Source of the DNA: Nocardioides currus | GTDB lineage: Bacteria > Actinomycetota > Actinomycetes > Propionibacteriales > Nocardioidaceae | Direction of reading: 5' to 3' | DNA length: 64,000 nt | Assembly (NCBI RefSeq): GCF_003057875.1 | Contig: NZ_PYXZ01000011.1 | Span: 440 to 64,439, forward strand | In this document: positions 61,135 through 64,000 of the stretch, piece by piece | How the letters are laid out: each line of letters starts with the position of its first letter | How positions within the stretch are numbered: position 1 is the first letter of the stretch | The notes under the pieces: generated by a model | The model's database searches: none | What the model saw: only the letters and a program-made list of their open reading frames with translations | What the model was told of the DNA's origin: nothing | Translations under genes and position numbers: made by a program

Positions 61135-64000
61135 TCAGCCGACGGCCAGCGCGACCCGAGACCCGTCGCGGCCCTTGGTAACGCGCAGCTGGCTGGGGAT
61201 GCGGGTCTGCATCTCGGCGACGTGGCTGACCACACCCACCACCCGGCCGCCGTCGCGGAGACCGTCGAGCGTGTCCATGACGTCGTCGAGGGTGTCGGCG
61301 TCGAGCGAGCCGAACCCCTCGTCCACGAAGAGCGTGTCGAGGTCGGCGCCACCCGCCTCCTGGGTGATGACGTCGGCGAGACCCAGCGCAAGGGCCAGCG
61401 AGACGACGAATGTCTCACCACCCGACAGCGTGGCCGGGTCCCTCGACTCGCCCGACCAGTCGTCGCGCACGAGCAGGCTCAGGCCGCCGCGCGTCTCGCC
61501 CGCACCGCGCCGGCCGGTGTGCTCGAGGGAGTAGCGCTGGTCGCTCATCCGCGCCAGCCGCTCGTTGGCCGCCGCGACGACCTGGCTCAGGCGGTGGGTC
61601 AGGACGTACGCCGACAGCCGCATCTGCAGGGCGTTGTCGGCCGACCTCCCCTCGACCAGGAGGGCGAGCCGCGCGGTCAGCTCGAGCTCGTCCCGCACCG
61701 GCCGCCACGCCTGGAGGGCCTCGGTGACCTCGTCGGCGAGGGTGGTCAGTCGGCTCCGCCTGCGCGTCGCCTCGTCGTGACGGGCGTGCGCGGTGCGGGC
61801 CGCCGACTCCGACGCGGTGTGGGCAGCGGCGAGTGCGGTCAGGTCGGGACGGGGGAGGGCAGCGGCGGCGCAGTGGTCCGGGTCGTCCACCACCGCGCGA
61901 GCGGCCCGGAGCACGTCCTCGAGCCTGACGATCTCGTCGGCCAGGGACTGCCGCTCACCGGCGGTCATCCGCGCGCCGCGAGCCTCCTCGACCGAGCCGA
62001 ACCCGGCTCCGGTCGCGGCGTCGGACAACGCACGCTGCGCCCGCGCCAGGTCGCGCCGGGCCATCGTCACCCGGTCGTGGGCCACGCAGGCCTCGTCCAG
62101 GGCGTCGAGCTGCCGCTGCCGGAGCCGGCGCAGGGCGCCCACGCTCGAGCAGCCGCTCCCGGCGAGCACGTCGTCGAGGCGGGCACGCAGACGCTCCGAC
62201 TCGGCGCGGTGGAGCTCGAGCCGCGCCTCCAGGTCGGTACGGCGCTGGGCGGCCTCGTCACGGCCGCGCTGCAGCTCGTCGCCGGCCGACCGGAGCCGCG
62301 CCACGTCCTGCGTGAGACCGGGGACGGCGCGGGCGAGGGCGGCGACCCTCTCGTGCTCCCGGGCGGCCTCGTCGAGGACCTGGGCGGCCTCGTCGGCGGA
62401 CCGGCCGTCGGAGACGGTGAGCAACCGGGTGTGCTGTGCCTCCACCTGGCGCAACCGGTCGTCGAGGACCACCAGCAGGCCCTCGGCGTCGTCGACGTCC
62501 TTGCGCGCGGCACGCTCGCCCGCGGCATCGGGGCTGCCGTCGCCGGCCACGGCGAGGTGCGGGTGGTCGTGGGAGCCGCAGACGGGGCAGCTGGCTCCGA
62601 CCGCGAGGGCGCCGGCGATCTCGGCCGCCATGCCGTCCAGCCGAGCCTCACGCACCTCGAGCCACGTCTCCTTGAGACGGGCGACGCGCTCCCGCGCGAG
62701 CTCACGTTCCTCGCGCGCAGCGGCCAGCGCGGGGCTCACCGTGACGAGCTCGCGGGCCGCGCGAGCCTGCTCGCGTGCGGTCGACAGCGCGGACTCCCGC
62801 GACGCCACCAGCTCGGCCGCCGACTGCGCCGCCGCCAACGACTCCTCGGCCGCGTGCAGGAGCAGCGGCGTCGTCTCGAGCTCGGCGCCGAGCCGGTCGG
62901 CCTCCGCCGCAGCCTCGGTCAGGCGCGCGGCGACGTCCGTGGTGGTGCGGGTGATCTCGTGCAGGCGCTCGGCATCGGGCTGGGCTGCGTCGACGACGTC
63001 GAGCGCGCGCCGCGCGGCCGCGAGCGCGGCGGACAGGTCCGTCTCTCCCGCGTCCGTCTCGGTCGGGGCCGTCTCGTCGGTGTCGCCGACCCGCTTCCAG
63101 GCCGCGATCGCGGCCTGCGCCTGCTGGGTCAGGCGGGCGACCAGGGACGCGTCCTCCTCGACCGCGACGTCGAGGTCGGCCAGGGCCTCGGCCCGCTCGG
63201 CCCGCCGCAGCCGCTCACTGCGCTCGGACAGCTCGGTCTCGTCGTGGTCCGCGAGTCGCGCCGTGGCGGCCGCGTGGGCCGCCTGCCGGTCGTCGAGCGC
63301 CCGGCCGGCGGCCAGGCCGGCCGTCGCGGAGGCGACGAGCAGGTCGCACTGCGTGCGCTCGGCGTCGGCCAGCGCCAGGTCGGTGGTCGTGGCGTCGAGG
63401 TGGTCGGACACCCAACCGGCGACGGTCCCGTCGGCGGCCTCGAGCGACAGGTCGGCCACGTCCCAGTCCACGGGGACCGCGGACCCGGTGGCCTCGCTGA
63501 CGCGACCCACGAGGTCGGCCACGCCGCGGCCGTGGGTCGTCGAGGACCGCTGCAGCTCCAGCCGGCGGTCGCGCAGCCACTGCTCGATGCGGTCGAAGCG
63601 GCCCGTGCGGAACACCTGGCGGAGCAGCGCGTGGCGGTCCTCCGACCGGGCACGCAGGAACGCCTGGAACCGCCCCTGGGGGAGCAACGCCACCTGGCAG
63701 AACTGGGGGAGGGTGAGCCCGACGAGGTCGGTCATCAGGTGCCCGGTCTCGTCGAGGCGCGTCGACAGCGGCTGCCAGGTGTCGTCGATCCGCTCGAGGA
63801 GGGCGACCGAGGGCTGCTGCGTGGTCAGGCCCGTGCCGCGCTTCTTGGGTCGCTCCCACCTCGGGGAGCGCTCGATGCGGAAGCGGCGGCCCTTGAGGGT
63901 CATCTCCATCCGCACCCGCGGCGCCACGCCGTCGGCGGCCTGGTCGCAGCGGAGTCGGCCGGCGGCGCTGCGATCGCCGGGCACGTCGCCGTACAGCGCG
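61135..64000 (-). CDS. sbcC: Exonuclease subunit SbcC, N terminus beyond the window
   Basis: The visible 955 residues are the middle and C-terminal parts of SbcC, the Rad50-like ATPase that with SbcD cuts hairpins and double-strand ends. Seen are FCQVALLPQGRFQAFLRARSEDR near the right edge, long coiled coils, the zinc hook CPVCGSHDHPH, the ABC signature LSGGETFVVSLALALGLADV and Walker B LDTLFVDEGFGSLD with a VVSHVAEM switch. The Walker A part lies past base 64000, where the frame is still open. SbcD is expected next. The gene converges on a palindromic repeat array, DNA of the kind SbcCD cleaves. Confidence 0.93.
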   Translation of the reverse strand, partial: ALYGDVPGDRSAAGRLRCDQAADGVAPRVRMEMTLKGRRFRIERSPRWERPKKRGTGLTTQQPSVALLERIDDTWQPLSTRLDETGHLMTDLVGLTLPQFCQVALLPQGRFQAFLRARSEDRHALLRQVFRTGRFDRIEQWLRDRRLELQRSSTTHGRGVADLVGRVSEATGSAVPVDWDVADLSLEAADGTVAGWVSDHLDATTTDLALADAERTQCDLLVASATAGLAAGRALDDRQAAHAAATARLADHDETELSERSERLRRAERAEALADLDVAVEEDASLVARLTQQAQAAIAAWKRVGDTDETAPTETDAGETDLSAALAAARRALDVVDAAQPDAERLHEITRTTTDVAARLTEAAAEADRLGAELETTPLLLHAAEESLAAAQSAAELVASRESALSTAREQARAARELVTVSPALAAAREERELARERVARLKETWLEVREARLDGMAAEIAGALAVGASCPVCGSHDHPHLAVAGDGSPDAAGERAARKDVDDAEGLLVVLDDRLRQVEAQHTRLLTVSDGRSADEAAQVLDEAAREHERVAALARAVPGLTQDVARLRSAGDELQRGRDEAAQRRTDLEARLELHRAESERLRARLDDVLAGSGCSSVGALRRLRQRQLDALDEACVAHDRVTMARRDLARAQRALSDAATGAGFGSVEEARGARMTAGERQSLADEIVRLEDVLRAARAVVDDPDHCAAAALPRPDLTALAAAHTASESAARTAHARHDEATRRRSRLTTLADEVTEALQAWRPVRDELELTARLALLVEGRSADNALQMRLSAYVLTHRLSQVVAAANERLARMSDQRYSLEHTGRRGAGETRGGLSLLVRDDWSGESRDPATLSGGETFVVSLALALGLADVITQEAGGADLDTLFVDEGFGSLDADTLDDVMDTLDGLRDGGRVVGVVSHVAEMQTRIPSQLRVTKGRDGSRVALAVG

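Noticed and set aside
60686..61534. Repeat protein encoded by the 72-bp array
   Set aside because: Frames stay open on both strands only because 72 is divisible by three; no ribosome site, and the frame runs into antisense sbcC.

Overview
The window reads as chromosomal DNA of a high-GC actinobacterium, most probably of the Nocardioides/Nocardioidaceae type. This rests on very GC-rich third codon positions, frequent GTG starts, many genes with a TANNNT -10 box 5-8 bases before the start codon and no Shine-Dalgarno sequence, and gene order matching two conserved actinobacterial blocks. I remember that order from Mycobacterium tuberculosis as HAD-tlyA-nadK-recN-steA-steB-pyrG-nudix-xerD ... parA-scpA-scpB-rluB-cmk-der, and pgsA-DUF881-sbp-DUF881-gcvH-garA-ftsR-DUF151-merR-gcvP. 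No database search was made.

Layout. 1-8.7 kb: a short SSB-like protein, a DUF1015 protein, then a tightly packed run for rRNA methylation (tlyA), NAD kinase and DNA repair (recN), followed by the cell-envelope pair steA-steB. 8.7-15.7 kb: CTP synthase, aminopeptidase N, a Nudix hydrolase, alanine dehydrogenase and the XerD recombinase. 15.7-23.4 kb: a large SARP/AfsR-like regulator convergent with a drug-efflux type ABC pair, and a Ski2-like helicase. 23.6-27.6 kb: parA, a ribbon-helix-helix-like protein, scpA, scpB and an RsuA/RluB pseudouridine synthase, a chromosome-segregation operon. 27.8-34.7 kb: a large secreted protein of unknown role, then aroH, tyrA, cmk, a PlsC-like acyltransferase and der. 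34.8-38.1 kb: a surface operon of DUF4397 protein, class F sortase, a membrane protein and an M23 peptidase. 38.3-39.7 kb: an IS481-type insertion sequence that landed in the 3' end of a tRNA-Pro(GGG) gene and left the tRNA intact through a 15-bp target duplication. 39.8-44.1 kb: DUF1501, DUF1800 and a sulfatase. 44.3-49.4 kb: two CNNM/CBS proteins, a CDP-alcohol phosphatidyltransferase and the DUF881-Sbp-DUF881 membrane trio. 49.4-57.0 kb: gcvH, a zinc-ribbon/FHA protein, ftsR, a DUF151 nuclease, a second MerR regulator, a glycine riboswitch, gcvP and a serine hydrolase. 57.0-64 kb: the TldE/TldD pair, a sulfotransferase, a 72-bp repeat array and the C-terminal part of SbcC, cut by the window edge.

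Most genes are housekeeping. The less ordinary signals are in the DNA between them. Every convergent chromosomal gene gap longer than 10 bp, apart from the IS/tRNA junction, is filled with tandem repeats or palindromes (22-bp x5, paired hairpins, 10-bp x5, 72-bp x5). Several divergent gene pairs have leaderless promoters so close that their -35 and -10 regions overlap. Two mini-ORFs link genes through ATGA overlaps (before steA and before rluB). A set of 11/21-bp spaced TTCACGC direct repeats lies in front of the ABC transporter and suggests a SARP operator. I found no CRISPR array, prophage or obvious biosynthetic cluster.
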